Assembly: GCF_021602025.1 (NCBI RefSeq) | Contig: NZ_BQHW01000027.1 | Span: 1-64,000 of the forward strand | From: Pseudomonas ceruminis | Lineage (GTDB): Bacteria; Pseudomonadota; Gammaproteobacteria; Pseudomonadales; Pseudomonadaceae | DNA length: 64,000 bases | Direction: 5' to 3' | Part shown: one piece after another, positions 45,299 to 54,637 of the stretch | Numbering within the stretch: the stretch's first letter is position 1 | How the letters are laid out: every line of letters begins with the position of its first letter | Made by a program: the position numbers and the translations under genes | The notes under the pieces: generated by a model | Seen by the model: the letters and a program-made list of their open reading frames with translations, nothing else | Told to the model about the DNA's origin: nothing | Database searches by the model: none

Positions 45299-45340
45299 AA
45301 GCCGTCTGCCCTCACGGGCAGGCGGCTTTTGCATTTTTAC
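45299..45340 (+). terminator. Terminator of the first acyl-CoA dehydrogenase gene
   Basis: AAGCCGTCTGCCC pairs with GGGCAGGCGGCTT (one U-G wobble) around TCAC, ending in TTTTGCATTTTT, 18 bp after the stop. Confidence 0.85.
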
Positions 45341-45494
45341 GGCGCTGCAAAAGCGGCCCCCTAAGATTCAGTAACAACAAAAGCTCAAGCCCTCCGCCCC
45401 TGCTGCCGTTACCCGTGTATTCATCTATTCATGTGCGCTGCCGATGAAGTAAGGGCACAATGCCATTATTGATCTGCCGGGTCGGAGATTACCC

Positions 45495-46778
45495 TTGTTT
45501 CGTCTAAACGCTGTACGCGCCAGCCACTTCCTGCCTTCGCTGTTCCTGTTGTTGGCAGGGCTTGCGGCGGCCTATGCAAGAGACCTTAGCGTCTTTTTCA
45601 CCTCGCTGTTCAACGTGCTGCCCACCTTGGTCCTGTTGCTCGGCGGCGCCTATTGCGCCGTGTACCGCCGTCAACGCGAGCTGTTTCTGATGGTCACGGT
45701 GTACATCGCCTACTTCCTGCTCGATACCCAGACCGATTACTACCGCGACAACGGCCGCGTACGCGATGACGCGGCGGTGATCTTCCACCTGGTGTGCCTG
45801 CTTTTGCCTGCGCTGTTCGGCTTGTATGGCGTCTGGCAGGAACGCACCCACCTGGCCCAGGACCTGCTTGCCCGTTTTGCCGTGCTGTTTGCCGTCAGCG
45901 GCGTGGCTGTGGCACTCGAGCAGAGTTATCCCGAGGCGCTGCTGAGCTGGCTGGCGGAAATCCGCTGGCCGTCGCTGCATGGGCAGTGGATGAGCCTGAT
46001 CCAGATGGTCTATCCGCTGTTCATCGGGGTTTTGATCCTGTTGGTGGTGCAGTACCTGCGTGAACCCAGGCCGTTGCACGCGGCGCAGATCATCGGCTTG
46101 CTCGGCATTTTCTGGATGCTGCCGCAAACCTTCATCCTGCCGTTCACGCTGAACATCATGTGCAGCCAGGTGATGCTGATGATCGCCGCGGCGGTGTCCC
46201 ACGAGGCGTATCAGATGGCCTTCCGCGACGAGCTCACCGGCTTGCCCGGGCGGCGCGCGCTGAACGAGCGCATGCAACGCCTGGGGCGCAACTACGTGAT
46301 CGCCATGACCGACGTCGATCACTTCAAGAAATTCAACGACACCCATGGCCACGATGTGGGTGACCAGGTACTGCGCCTGGTGGCTAGCCGGTTGTCCAAG
46401 GTGACGGGTGGTGGCCGCGCCTACCGTTATGGCGGTGAGGAATTTGCGCTGGTGTTCGCTGGCAAGACCGCCGAGGAATGCCTGCCCCATCTGGAAGCCG
46501 TTCGCGAGATGATCGCCAACTATGCAATGCAGCTGCGTGACCAAAATAGCCGCCCGCAGGACGATACTGCGGGGCGACAGCGGCGGATCGGCAGCGCTTC
46601 GAGCACGGTATCGGTGACCATCAGTATCGGTGTGGCCGAGCGCCAGGTGGAGCACCGTAACCCGGAGGATGTGCTCAAGTCCGCCGACCAGGCGTTGTAC
46701 AGCGCCAAGGGGGCAGGGCGGAACTGCGTCATGGTGGACGGGCAGCAATCGCGCCGTGGGGCGATTCGCATGGCGTGA
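45495..46778 (+). CDS. Membrane-bound diguanylate cyclase
   Basis: A 427-aa protein with about seven hydrophobic helices in the first 240 residues (e.g. SLFLLLAGLAAAYA, LPTLVLLLGGAYCAVY, VIFHLVCLLLPALFGLYGV), then a GGDEF domain (about 245-420). The active site YRYGGEEFAL and metal/substrate residues MTDVDHFKKFNDTHGHDVGD are intact, so c-di-GMP synthesis is expected. The RxxD inhibitory site five residues before GGEEF is missing (TGGG there), so no product feedback of that kind. The start is TTG at 45495 with GGAG 9 bases upstream. It lies between two paralogous acyl-CoA dehydrogenase genes. Confidence 0.88.
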   Translation: MFRLNAVRASHFLPSLFLLLAGLAAAYARDLSVFFTSLFNVLPTLVLLLGGAYCAVYRRQRELFLMVTVYIAYFLLDTQTDYYRDNGRVRDDAAVIFHLVCLLLPALFGLYGVWQERTHLAQDLLARFAVLFAVSGVAVALEQSYPEALLSWLAEIRWPSLHGQWMSLIQMVYPLFIGVLILLVVQYLREPRPLHAAQIIGLLGIFWMLPQTFILPFTLNIMCSQVMLMIAAAVSHEAYQMAFRDELTGLPGRRALNERMQRLGRNYVIAMTDVDHFKKFNDTHGHDVGDQVLRLVASRLSKVTGGGRAYRYGGEEFALVFAGKTAEECLPHLEAVREMIANYAMQLRDQNSRPQDDTAGRQRRIGSASSTVSVTISIGVAERQVEHRNPEDVLKSADQALYSAKGAGRNCVMVDGQQSRRGAIRMA

Positions 46779-46902
46779 CCGAAATGGACTTACTAGTCGC
46801 GTGATGACCCTATGTCTCGCAAAAGTTGTTCGGTTACACTGGATTCAATCCCCGTGCCGCGGTTTCGTGAGACCGCCCCGACCCGACCAGCGAGAGGTTG
46901 TG

Positions 46903-48681
46903 ATGGCTGACTATAAAGCGCCCCTGCGCGACATGCGCTTCGTTCTGAATGAAGTCTTCAATGTGGCCGAACAGTGGGCGCAGTTGCCCCCACTGGCCGA
47001 AGCGGTCGATGCCGAAACCGCCCTGGCCGTGCTGGAAGAAGCTGGCAAGGTCACCAGCAAGACCATCGCTCCGCTCAGCCGCGCTGCTGACGAAGAAGGC
47101 TGCCACTGGGACAACGGAGCTGTGCGCACGCCTGCGGGCTTCATCGACGCCTACAACACCTACGCCCAAGGCGGTTGGGTTGGCGTAGGCGGCGACCCGC
47201 AATTCGGTGGCATGGGCATGCCCAAGTCGATCTCGGCCCAGGTCGAAGAAATGGTCAATGCCTCGAGCCTGGCCTTCGGTCTGTACCCGATGCTGACCGC
47301 AGGCGCCTGCCTGTCGATCAACGCTCACGCCAGCGAAGCGTTGAAGGAGAAGTACCTGCCGAACATGTATGCCGGCGTGTGGGCCGGGTCCATGTGCCTG
47401 ACCGAGCCCCATGCCGGCACCGACCTGGGCATCATTCGCACCAAGGCCGAACCCCAGGCCGATGGCAGCTACAAGATCAGCGGCACCAAGATCTTCATCA
47501 CCGGTGGCGAGCACGACCTGACCGAGAACATCATCCATCTGGTGCTGGCCAAGCTGCCGGATGCGCCGGCCGGGCCCAAGGGCATCTCGCTGTTCCTGGT
47601 GCCGAAGGTGCTGGTCAATGACGATGGCAGCCTTGGCGCGCGCAACCCGGCTACCTGCGGCTCGATCGAGCACAAGATGGGCATTCAGGCCTCGGCTACC
47701 TGCGTGATGAACTTCGATGACGCGGTGGGTTACATCGTCGGTGAGCCCAACAAAGGCCTGGCGGCGATGTTCACCATGATGAACTATGAGCGCCTGGGCG
47801 TGGGCATCCAGGGCCTGGCCTCGGCAGAGCGTTCTTACCAGAACGCCGTCGAGTACGCCCGTGACCGTCTGCAAAGCCGAGCCCCTACTGGCCCGCAAGC
47901 CAAAGACAAGGTCGCCGACCCCATCATCGTCCACCCGGACGTGCGCCGTATGCTGCTCACCATGAAAGCGCTGATCGAGGGGGGGCGTGCGTTCTCCACG
48001 TATGTGGCCATGCAGCTGGACAGCGCCAAGTACAGCGAAGACCCCGGTACGCGTAAGCGCAGCGAAGAGCTTGTGGCGTTGCTGACGCCGGTCGCCAAGG
48101 CATTTCTGACCGACCTGGGCCTGGAGTGCACGGTGCATGGCCAGCAGGTATTTGGCGGCCACGGCTACATTCGCGAGTGGGGCCAGGAGCAGTTGGTGCG
48201 CGATGTACGCATCACCCAGATCTATGAGGGCACCAACGGTATCCAGGCCCTGGATTTGATGGGACGCAAGGTGGTGGCCAGTGGCGGTGCCTACTACACG
48301 CTGTTCTCCGATGAGATCCGCCGCTTCATCGCCAGTGCGGGCAGCGACCTGGAAGAGTTTGCCAAGCCTCTGGCCGCCTCCCTCGATCAGCTGGACGGGT
48401 TGACCGATTGGGTACTGGACCGGGCCAAAGGCAACCCGAACGAGATTGGGGCTGCGTCGGTCGAGTACCTGCATGCCTTTGGTTATGTGGCCTACGCCTA
48501 CATGTGGGCATTGATGGCCCGGGCGGCCAAGGCTGGCGAAGAGGACCCAGCGTTCTACTCGGCCAAGCTGGGCACCGCACGGTTCTACTTTGCACGCCTG
48601 CTGCCGCGGGTAGATTCGCTGGTGGCGTCGGTGAAGGCGGGGAGTGAATCGTTGTACCTGCTGGAGGCGGATCAGTTCTGA
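46903..48681 (+). CDS. Acyl-CoA dehydrogenase (592 aa, FadE-type)
   Basis: A paralogue of the enzyme at 43476, with the same N-terminus MADYKAPLRDMRFVLNEVF, flavin segment MCLTEPHAGTDLG, ISGTKIFITGGEHD and catalytic loop IYEGTNGIQALDLMGRKV. It should act in beta-oxidation of acyl-CoA esters, with a substrate range that differs from its neighbour. ATG 46903 has AGAGG six bases upstream. A frame opening at 46630 inside the cyclase gene is rejected. No PsrA-type site precedes it. A strong terminator follows. Confidence 0.92.
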   Translation: MADYKAPLRDMRFVLNEVFNVAEQWAQLPPLAEAVDAETALAVLEEAGKVTSKTIAPLSRAADEEGCHWDNGAVRTPAGFIDAYNTYAQGGWVGVGGDPQFGGMGMPKSISAQVEEMVNASSLAFGLYPMLTAGACLSINAHASEALKEKYLPNMYAGVWAGSMCLTEPHAGTDLGIIRTKAEPQADGSYKISGTKIFITGGEHDLTENIIHLVLAKLPDAPAGPKGISLFLVPKVLVNDDGSLGARNPATCGSIEHKMGIQASATCVMNFDDAVGYIVGEPNKGLAAMFTMMNYERLGVGIQGLASAERSYQNAVEYARDRLQSRAPTGPQAKDKVADPIIVHPDVRRMLLTMKALIEGGRAFSTYVAMQLDSAKYSEDPGTRKRSEELVALLTPVAKAFLTDLGLECTVHGQQVFGGHGYIREWGQEQLVRDVRITQIYEGTNGIQALDLMGRKVVASGGAYYTLFSDEIRRFIASAGSDLEEFAKPLAASLDQLDGLTDWVLDRAKGNPNEIGAASVEYLHAFGYVAYAYMWALMARAAKAGEEDPAFYSAKLGTARFYFARLLPRVDSLVASVKAGSESLYLLEADQF

Positions 48682-48689
48682 CGTGCGTT

Positions 48690-48729
48690 GCGGCCATGTG
48701 CCATCCCGATGGCTAATGGCCGCTTTTTT
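48690..48729 (+). terminator. Terminator of the second acyl-CoA dehydrogenase gene
   Basis: GCGGCCA (48690-48696) pairs with TGGCCGC (48717-48723), with an inner GCCAT/ATGGC stem, followed by six T. Its T-run abuts the GacA-type site. Confidence 0.88.
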
Positions 48730-48746
48730 GTAAGCCTTTTCCTACG
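48729..48746 (+). promoter_or_regulatory. GacA-type upstream activating site of rsmY
   Basis: TGTAAG-CCTTTT-CCTACG fits the GacA UAS TGTAAG-N6-CTTACA (first half perfect, second half 4 of 6). It lies about 65 bp before the inferred RNA start, the spacing seen for Gac-controlled small RNAs in pseudomonads. A -10-like TAATCT is at 48792-48797. Confidence 0.8.
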
Positions 48747-48802
48747 TAACGCAGTGACTTTTCGCCACTGGTTTCAGATTGGATCCACGGTTAATCTTTG
48801 TT

Positions 48803-48931
48803 CATGGACGTTGCGCAGGAAGCGCAAAGGACAGAACAGGGACAACGACGGATTTCCTGCCAGGGTGGCGGGGCGATAAGGATGTCACAGGGAAACAGTC
48901 TGGAAGACCCCGCTTCGGCGGGGTTTTCTTT
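48803..48931 (+). ncRNA. rsmY: Regulatory small RNA RsmY
   Basis: An RNA of about 129 nt that sequesters RsmA/RsmE translational regulators. Eight GGA triplets are present, seven in A-N-GGA or AGGA context as expected in exposed loops. The 5' region GGACGTTGCGCAGGAAGCGC closely matches the start of known RsmY (GGACATTGCGCAGGAAGCGC from memory), and the 3' end is an ACCCCGC-TTCG-GCGGGGT terminator with a T-run. A GacA-type site lies at the proper distance upstream. The 5' end is inferred to within a few bases. Confidence 0.87.
48907..48931 (+). terminator. rsmY terminator
   Basis: A 7-bp stem ACCCCGC/GCGGGGT with a TTCG loop and TTTTCTTT tail; it also lies just beyond the LysR gene's stop on the other strand. 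Confidence 0.9.
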
Positions 48932-48942
48932 GTGCGCGCTTT

Positions 48943-49866
48943 TTAGCCCAGCACATCCAGTGGCGAGGCCCCCAACTGGCGGGCGTCGGTCTCTTCCTCC
49001 AGCAACGTCCGCAGCAGCTCTACCGACGCCTGCTGGCGTTGGGCATCGCGGAACACCAGGCCGACCTTCAGCGGCACCCGTGGCTCGCTCAAAGGCTTCC
49101 ACAGCAATCCTTGATCGTCTTCTGCGGCATCCTTGGCCCGGCCGGGCAGGATGGTGGCCAAAGCGGTGTGGGCCAAGCTGTCGAGAATCCCCCCCATGTT
49201 GTTCATCTCAGCCTGAACCTGCGGGCGGCGGCCCAGGCTGGCCAACTGTTCCTTCCAGATCTGGCGGATTTGAAATTCCTCACCGAGCATCAGCATGGGC
49301 AGCTCTGCGGCCTGGCTGATCGACACCTTCTTGAAGTCTTTCAATGCATGGGTATCGGGGATGACCAACTGCAGTTCATCTTCGTACAGCAGCAAGCCGT
49401 GCAACCCAGGTTGGCGCGGTGGCAGGTAGCTGATACCGATGTCCAGGCTGCCGTTGAGCAGGCGCCGCTCGATCTCAAGCCCTGACAGTTCGTAAATCTG
49501 GACCACCAGGTGCGGCTGGGCCTTGCGAACCCGCTCCAGCAACTGCGGTACCAGGCTCGGACGCACGGTCTGCAGAACGCCAATGGCCAGCGTGCGCAAT
49601 GACTGGCCCTTGAAGTTGCGCATCGCCTCATGGGCGCGCTGCAGGCCATCGAGCAGCGGCAGGGCATGGTTGTACAAGGTGTGTGCCGCCAGGGTGGGCA
49701 ACAGGCGCTTGTTGCTGCGCTCGAACAGGCTCAGGTCAAGGCTGTGTTCGAGTTGGCGAATCTGCTGCGACAGTGCCGGCTGGGACAGTGACAGGCGTTC
49801 AGCGGCACGGCCAACGTGGCCTTCTTCATAAACCGCGACGAAATAACGCAGTTGGCGGAAATCCAT
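48943..49866 (-). CDS. LysR-family transcriptional regulator
   Basis: A 307-aa regulator with an N-terminal winged helix (MDFRQLRYFVAVYEEGHVGR, ERLSLSQPALSQQIRQLE) and a C-terminal periplasmic-binding-like effector domain. The effector is unknown. It is divergent from the class III aminotransferase gene at 50078, and the 211-bp space between them has repeated TATCAA/TTGATA elements, so it probably controls itself and that gene. I chose ATG 49866; a GTG three codons earlier is possible. Confidence 0.9.
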   Translation of the reverse strand: MDFRQLRYFVAVYEEGHVGRAAERLSLSQPALSQQIRQLEHSLDLSLFERSNKRLLPTLAAHTLYNHALPLLDGLQRAHEAMRNFKGQSLRTLAIGVLQTVRPSLVPQLLERVRKAQPHLVVQIYELSGLEIERRLLNGSLDIGISYLPPRQPGLHGLLLYEDELQLVIPDTHALKDFKKVSISQAAELPMLMLGEEFQIRQIWKEQLASLGRRPQVQAEMNNMGGILDSLAHTALATILPGRAKDAAEDDQGLLWKPLSEPRVPLKVGLVFRDAQRQQASVELLRTLLEEETDARQLGASPLDVLG

Positions 49867-49876
49867 AAGCAACACT

Positions 49877-50021
49877 TATCAAAAAAGCTGGAAAAACGGA
49901 ATGGCCGCAAGCGCCGCCGAAGCCTAGTCTATCGCCGTATTCCAACGGGTTACAGCGCTCAATCAACGCATTGTTACCCCGTTTGAAAAACACTTTTGAT
50001 AGGCAAGGCAAAATTATCAAG
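49877..50021. promoter_or_regulatory. TTATCAA/TTGATA repeats in the LysR-aminotransferase divergent region
   Basis: TTATCAA near 49877, TTTTGATA near 49993 and TTATCAAG near 50014 form an arrangement TTGATA-N13-TATCAA (49995-50019) plus one distant site next to the lysR start. This is the pattern expected for LysR recognition and activation sites, but the protein bound is inferred. Confidence 0.45.
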
Positions 50022-50077
50022 CGCCGGCAACACGACCGGACCCTGGCCGCCCTTTACCGTGATTGGTTGGAGCCCCG

Positions 50078-51358
50078 ATGAACCTGTTCAACCTGCGCCG
50101 CTCGGCCCCTGCCACGGTTGCCGAGCCCAAGCGTGCGCCGGTGTCCGTGCCGGATGCGCCGCCGTTGTCCCGCGAGCGCCTGATGCCGAGCACTGAGCGC
50201 GCGGCGCAAGTGTTTGTGCGGGGGCAGGGCTCCTGGTTGTGGGACAAAGAAGGGCACGCCTACCTGGATTTCACCCAGGGTCGTGCAGTCAACAGCCTTG
50301 GCCACAGCCCGAGCGTGCTGGTCAAGGCGCTGGGCAACCAGGCACAAGCGCTGATCAACCCAGGTGCAGGCTTTCATAGCCGTGGCCTGCTGGAGCTGGT
50401 CAACCGCCTGTGCCAGAGCACCGGCAGCGACCAGGCCTACCTGCTCAACAGTGGGGCTGAAGCCTGTGAAGGGGCGATCAAGCTGGCGCGCAAGTGGGGG
50501 CAACTGCACCGTAACGGCGCCTATCACATCATCACCGCCAGCCAGGGTTGCCATGGTCGTAGCCTCGGCGCGCTGTCGGCGTCCGACCCGCTGCCGTGCA
50601 ACCGCTGCGAGCCGGGTTTGCCGGGTTTCAGCAAAGTGCCGTTCAACGACCTTGCTGCACTGCACGCGCAAGTCGATTCGCGCACCGTGGCCATCATGCT
50701 CGAGCCGATCCAGGGTGAGGCGGGTGTGATTCCGGCGACGCGCGAGTACCTGCAGGGTGTGGAGAAGCTGTGCCGAGAACTGGGCATCCTGTTGATCCTC
50801 GATGAGGTGCAGACCGGGATTGGCCGCTGCGGTGCGTTGCTGGCCGAAGAAACCTACGGCGTTCGCGCCGATATCATCACCCTGGGCAAGGGCCTGGGGG
50901 GCGGCGTACCACTTGCCGCCTTGCTGGCCCGGGGTACGGCATGTTGCGCCGAGCCGGGCGAGCTGGAAGGCAGCCACCACGGCAACGCGCTGATGAGCGC
51001 GGCGGGCCTTGCGGTGCTCGACACCGTGCTGGAACCGGGCTTCTTCGAGCAGGTTCAAGACAGCGGGCGCCACCTGCGCGATGGCCTCAGCCGCCTGGCC
51101 GGTCGTTATGGCCAGGGCCATGTGCGTGGCCAAGGGCTGCTGTGGGCCATGCAGTTGCAGGAGCACCTGGCCAAGGACCTGGTGGAGGCTGCCCTGCAGG
51201 AAGGCCTGCTGCTCAATGCACCACAGGAGGATGTGGTGCGCTTTTCGCCGGCGCTGACAGTGAGCAAAGGCAACATCGATGAAATGTTGCTGCGCCTGGC
51301 GCGCGCGTTTGCCCGCCTGCATGCGCAACAGCATGCCCGCCGAGAAGTCTCGGCATAG
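50078..51358 (+). CDS. Class III PLP aminotransferase (acetylornithine/4-aminobutyrate-like)
   Basis: A 426-aa ArgD-like aminotransferase. The PLP Lys is in ITLGKGLGGGVPLAA, the Asp-Glu motif in LILDEVQTGIGR, and GAEACEGAIKLARKW is the conserved phosphate-binding region. The N-terminal 35 residues (Pro/Arg-rich) are an extension. It probably transaminates an omega-amino group with 2-oxoglutarate; which one cannot be read. It is divergent from a LysR regulator. ATG 50078 has TGGAG upstream. Since no arginine genes are adjacent, a catabolic role is more likely than arginine biosynthesis. Confidence 0.85.
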   Translation: MNLFNLRRSAPATVAEPKRAPVSVPDAPPLSRERLMPSTERAAQVFVRGQGSWLWDKEGHAYLDFTQGRAVNSLGHSPSVLVKALGNQAQALINPGAGFHSRGLLELVNRLCQSTGSDQAYLLNSGAEACEGAIKLARKWGQLHRNGAYHIITASQGCHGRSLGALSASDPLPCNRCEPGLPGFSKVPFNDLAALHAQVDSRTVAIMLEPIQGEAGVIPATREYLQGVEKLCRELGILLILDEVQTGIGRCGALLAEETYGVRADIITLGKGLGGGVPLAALLARGTACCAEPGELEGSHHGNALMSAAGLAVLDTVLEPGFFEQVQDSGRHLRDGLSRLAGRYGQGHVRGQGLLWAMQLQEHLAKDLVEAALQEGLLLNAPQEDVVRFSPALTVSKGNIDEMLLRLARAFARLHAQQHARREVSA

Positions 51359-51394
51359 TACGAATTCAACGAACCGTCTGGCGTTTCTGCGCAT

Positions 51395-51435
51395 CGCCCC
51401 TGGCCTGATTCATTTGGCTCGGGGCGTTTTTTTTT
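51395..51435 (+). terminator. Terminator after the aminotransferase gene
   Basis: CGCCCC (51395-51400) pairs with GGGGCG (51421-51426) around a partly paired centre, followed by nine T. Confidence 0.85.
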
Positions 51436-51508
51436 GCCTGGCGTTTGCCTGTGGAACCTCTGCCGTACGCGGCTAGTCTGTGTTTAGACCCATTAAGGAG
51501 AGACGAGC

Positions 51509-51667
51509 ATGGACTTCATTCGCATCATCATCGCCATCATCCTGCCGCCGCTGGGCGTATTTCTGCAGGTCGGCTTCGGCGGGGCGTTCTGGCTGAATAT
51601 TCTGCTGACTTTGCTGGGGTATATCCCAGGGATCGTCCATGCGGTGTACATCATCGCCAAGCGGTGA
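51509..51667 (+). CDS. Pmp3/YqaE family small membrane protein
   Basis: A 52-aa hydrophobic protein of the UPF0057/Pmp3 family. It has two membrane helices (IRIIIAIILPPLGVFLQ and FWLNILLTLLGYIPG) and the family signature PPLGVFLQVG followed by PGIVHA. Relatives affect membrane potential and salt tolerance in yeast and plants; in bacteria the role is unclear. The ribosome site is excellent (AAGGAG, 9 bases before ATG). It is transcribed alone after the aminotransferase terminator. Confidence 0.92.
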   Translation: MDFIRIIIAIILPPLGVFLQVGFGGAFWLNILLTLLGYIPGIVHAVYIIAKR

Positions 51668-51672
51668 GTGTG

Positions 51673-51695
51673 CTGGGGCTGCGCAGCAGCCCCAG
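51673..51695. terminator. Hairpin between pmp3-like and S9 peptidase genes
   Basis: CTGGGGCTGC and GCAGCCCCAG form a 10-bp stem with a 3-base loop, directly between two convergent stop codons. The U-run is weak. Confidence 0.6.
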
Positions 51696-51699
51696 GCGT

Positions 51700-53523
51700 T
51701 TACCGGGCCAATGCTCGGCAATAAAATTTCCACTCTTCTTCCAATGCATGCGCCAGGTTCTCGGCTTTACGAAAACCATGGCGCTCGCCCGCATAAAAAT
51801 GCGCCTCGGCCCCGATGCCGTTGCACTTCAATGCTTCGAGCATCGACCGCGTCTGCTCAGGCACCACCACCGCATCCAGTTCACCCTGGAAGAAAATCAC
51901 CGGCACCTTGATCTGCGCAGCGTGCAACAGCGGTGTTCGTTGCCGGTAACGCTCGGCGTCCCGGTTCGGGTCACCAATCAGCCAATCCAGGTAGTCGCCT
52001 TCGAACTTGTGTGTGGCGCGGCCCAGGACAACCGGGTCGCTGACGCCGTAAAGGCTGGCTCCTGCACGGAACACATCGTGGAACGCCAGGGCGCAGAGGG
52101 TGGTGTAGCCGCCCGCGCTGCCGCCGCGAATGAATGCCTTGCTGGCGTCGATCAGGCCGCGCTCAGCCAGGTGCTCGACGGCGGCGCAGGCGTCCTGCAC
52201 ATCGCTTTCACCCCAGCGCAGATGCAATGCCTGGCGGTAGTCACGTCCATAGCCGGTGCTGCCGCGATAGTTCAGGTCGGCCACGGCAAAGCCTCTCTGC
52301 GTCCAGTACTGGATACGCGAGTCGAGCACCGGATAGCAGGCCGAGGTGGGCCCACCGTGAATGAAAACTACCAGGGGCGAAGCGCTGTCCCCGCCAGCGG
52401 CCGGGTAGAAAAAACCATGGGCGATCTCGCCGCCGCTGTCATAGTGGATCGCCTGGGGCAGGCTGATGCATTCGGCCGGCAGTACCTCAACGCCGCCGGC
52501 CAGGATGCTTACCTCATGACTGGCCCGGTCGATGGCGATGACCGCTGGCGGGCTGATCGGCGAGGCAGCGATGGCGTAGAGGTGGTCGGCATCCATGGCC
52601 AGGCTGCGAAACCGGCTGTAGGCACTGGCGAACCTTTCTACCTGGCCGTCTGCGGCGCGTAGCCCCAGTTGCCCAAAGCCCCCTTCGAACCAACTGGCCA
52701 GGTAGCTTTGCGGCCCCACTGGCAGCCACGTGCTGGCGCCCAGTTGCCAAGGGGCGGCAGCGTGGTCTGCCGGTAGGGCGGGCAAGGCCTGCCAATGGTC
52801 ATCGACCTCGCCCCACGGTTGCCAGAAACCGTTGCGGTCAGTCAGGCAGTACAGGCGGCCTTCAGCGTCGAAGCGTGGCTGTTGCAGCGACTCGTCATGG
52901 GCGGCAACACACCGCGTAGGCCCCCAGGTGCCGTCGTTTTGCCGTTGTCGACACATCAGCCGGGTGACCGTCCAAGGCTGTGCAGGGCGGTTCCATTCGA
53001 CCCAGGCCAAGCGTTTGCCATCGCTGCTCAGGGTGGGGGAGGCGTAGAAATCGGCGCCCTGGGCCAGGATCTCAAAGTGGCCCTCACCCAAGGCAACCAG
53101 GCGATGCTCGACCTGTTCGCCATGGCACTCCTCGACGGCCAGCACCTGCTCCTTGTGCCACTGCAGGTCGCCGTAGCGGGAGTGCAGGCTCTGAGTCAGG
53201 GCACGCGGTGGCGAGCCTTCGAGGTCCTGGGTGTAGACCTGCTGATCGTTCTCGTTGACGAACAGCAGCCCGTCGCCCCCCAGGCAAAAGCTGCCACCGC
53301 CATATTCGTAGACCCGGCTGCGTACACTGAACCCATCGGGTGTCAGGCAGCGGGCCTGGTGGTCGCGCCAATGCCAGATGCGGCAGGCACCATCGGCCGG
53401 GCGGAATTCGTTCCAGAACACCCCATCGGCGCTGACCTTGAGCTCGGCGAAGTCGGTGCCGGCGGCGACCGCCTGGGCCGCGCTGAATTCAGCCGCGGGC
53501 GATGACACGTGAGTTTCGTTCAT
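51700..53523 (-). CDS. S9 prolyl-oligopeptidase family peptidase linked to the pqq cluster
   Basis: A 607-aa serine peptidase with an N-terminal beta-propeller (about 20-350) and a C-terminal alpha/beta hydrolase. The catalytic triad is Ser in [12 protein letters not shown], Asp in [13 protein letters not shown] and His in [10 protein letters not shown]. The start overlaps the end of pqqE by 35 bp. From memory, the P. aeruginosa homologue in the same place is called PqqH and others PqqM; it is not essential for PQQ but may process the PqqA-derived peptide. The cytoplasmic location is inferred from the lack of a signal sequence. Confidence 0.87.
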   Translation of the reverse strand: MNETHVSSPAAEFSAAQAVAAGTDFAELKVSADGVFWNEFRPADGACRIWHWRDHQARCLTPDGFSVRSRVYEYGGGSFCLGGDGLLFVNENDQQVYTQDLEGSPPRALTQSLHSRYGDLQWHKEQVLAVEECHGEQVEHRLVALGEGHFEILAQGADFYASPTLSSDGKRLAWVEWNRPAQPWTVTRLMCRQRQNDGTWGPTRCVAAHDESLQQPRFDAEGRLYCLTDRNGFWQPWGEVDDHWQALPALPADHAAAPWQLGASTWLPVGPQSYLASWFEGGFGQLGLRAADGQVERFASAYSRFRSLAMDADHLYAIAASPISPPAVIAIDRASHEVSILAGGVEVLPAECISLPQAIHYDSGGEIAHGFFYPAAGGDSASPLVVFIHGGPTSACYPVLDSRIQYWTQRGFAVADLNYRGSTGYGRDYRQALHLRWGESDVQDACAAVEHLAERGLIDASKAFIRGGSAGGYTTLCALAFHDVFRAGASLYGVSDPVVLGRATHKFEGDYLDWLIGDPNRDAERYRQRTPLLHAAQIKVPVIFFQGELDAVVVPEQTRSMLEALKCNGIGAEAHFYAGERHGFRKAENLAHALEEEWKFYCRALAR

Positions 53524-54637
53524 TGCGGAAGGTCATCTGTTCAATGGCAAGGTCGGCAGTTTCCGCCTCCTCGCGGGCCTTGAGGATGAGGCCATGGTCG
53601 GCCGACTTGGCGCACACAGGGTCGGCATTGCTGGCGTCGCCGGTGAGCATGAAGGCCTGGCAGCGGCAGCCGCCGAAGTCCTTTTCTTTTTCGTCACAGG
53701 AGCGGCACGGTTCGCGCATCCATTCATAACCACGGAAGCGGTTGAAGCCGAACGACTCATACCAGATATGGTGCAGGTCGTGGTCGCGTACGTTGGGGAA
53801 CTGCACTGGCAACTGACGCGCACCATGGCAGGGCAGCGCGGTGCCGTCTGGGGTAATGGTGAGAAACAGGCTACCCCAGCCGTTCATGCAGGCCTTGGGA
53901 CGCTCTTCGTAGTAGTCCGGGGTGACGAAGATCAGCTTGCACGGGTTGCCCTCGGCCTTGAGTTTGTCCCGGTACACGTTGGTGATGCGCTCGGCACGTT
54001 CGAGCTGTTCACGGGTCGGCAGCAGGCCCAGCCGGTTCAGGTGCGCCCAGCCATAGAACTGACAGGTGGCCAGCTCGACAAAGTCAGCTTCCAACGCGAT
54101 GCACAGCTCGATGATGCGGTCGATCTTGTGGATGTTGTGCCGGTGGGTGACAAAGTTGAGCACCATCGGGTAACCGTGGGCTTTTACTGCCCTGGCCATT
54201 TCCAGTTTCTGCGCAAAGGCTTTCTTCGAACCGGCCAGCAGGTTGTTCACCTGCTCGTCGCTGGCCTGGAAGCTGATCTGGATATGGTCAAGGCCGGCCT
54301 CTTTGAAGGCGGCGATGCGCGCTTCGGTCAGGCCGATGCCTGAGGTGATCAGATTGGTGTAATAGCCCAGCCGGCGCGCCTCGCCGATCAGTTCTGCAAG
54401 GTCCTGGCGCACCAGTGGTTCGCCGCCGGAAAAGCCAATTTGCGCAGCGCCCATTTCGCGGGCTTCAGCCATCACCTTGAACCACTGCTCGGTCGACAGC
54501 TCTTTGCCCTGTTCGGCAAAGTCGAGCGGGTTGGAGCAGTAGGGGCACTGCAGCGGGCAGCGGTAGGTGAGTTCGGCCAGCAGCCACAGCGGCAAGCCTA
54601 CCGGCACCTCAGGCGAGGACGATCCAGTGTTCGCCAC
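53489..54637 (-). CDS. pqqE: PqqA peptide cyclase (radical SAM)
   Basis: This radical-SAM/SPASM enzyme cross-links Glu and Tyr of PqqA. The 382-aa protein has the SAM cluster motif [13 protein letters not shown] and C-terminal cysteines (CNGW-type, [17 protein letters not shown]) for auxiliary clusters. I chose the GTG at 54637 ([11 protein letters not shown]), which has GGAGG at ideal spacing inside pqqD; it overlaps the pqqD end by 29 bp. The frame is open to 54739 but those residues come from pqqD sequence. It acts with PqqD bound to PqqA. Confidence 0.94.
   Translation of the reverse strand: MANTGSSSPEVPVGLPLWLLAELTYRCPLQCPYCSNPLDFAEQGKELSTEQWFKVMAEAREMGAAQIGFSGGEPLVRQDLAELIGEARRLGYYTNLITSGIGLTEARIAAFKEAGLDHIQISFQASDEQVNNLLAGSKKAFAQKLEMARAVKAHGYPMVLNFVTHRHNIHKIDRIIELCIALEADFVELATCQFYGWAHLNRLGLLPTREQLERAERITNVYRDKLKAEGNPCKLIFVTPDYYEERPKACMNGWGSLFLTITPDGTALPCHGARQLPVQFPNVRDHDLHHIWYESFGFNRFRGYEWMREPCRSCDEKEKDFGGCRCQAFMLTGDASNADPVCAKSADHGLILKAREEAETADLAIEQMTFRNERNSRVIARG

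Noticed and set aside
46630-46902. N-terminal extension of the second acyl-CoA dehydrogenase into the cyclase gene
   Set aside because: The paralogue and the ribosome site both support the ATG at 46903; the extra residues are out-of-frame cyclase sequence.
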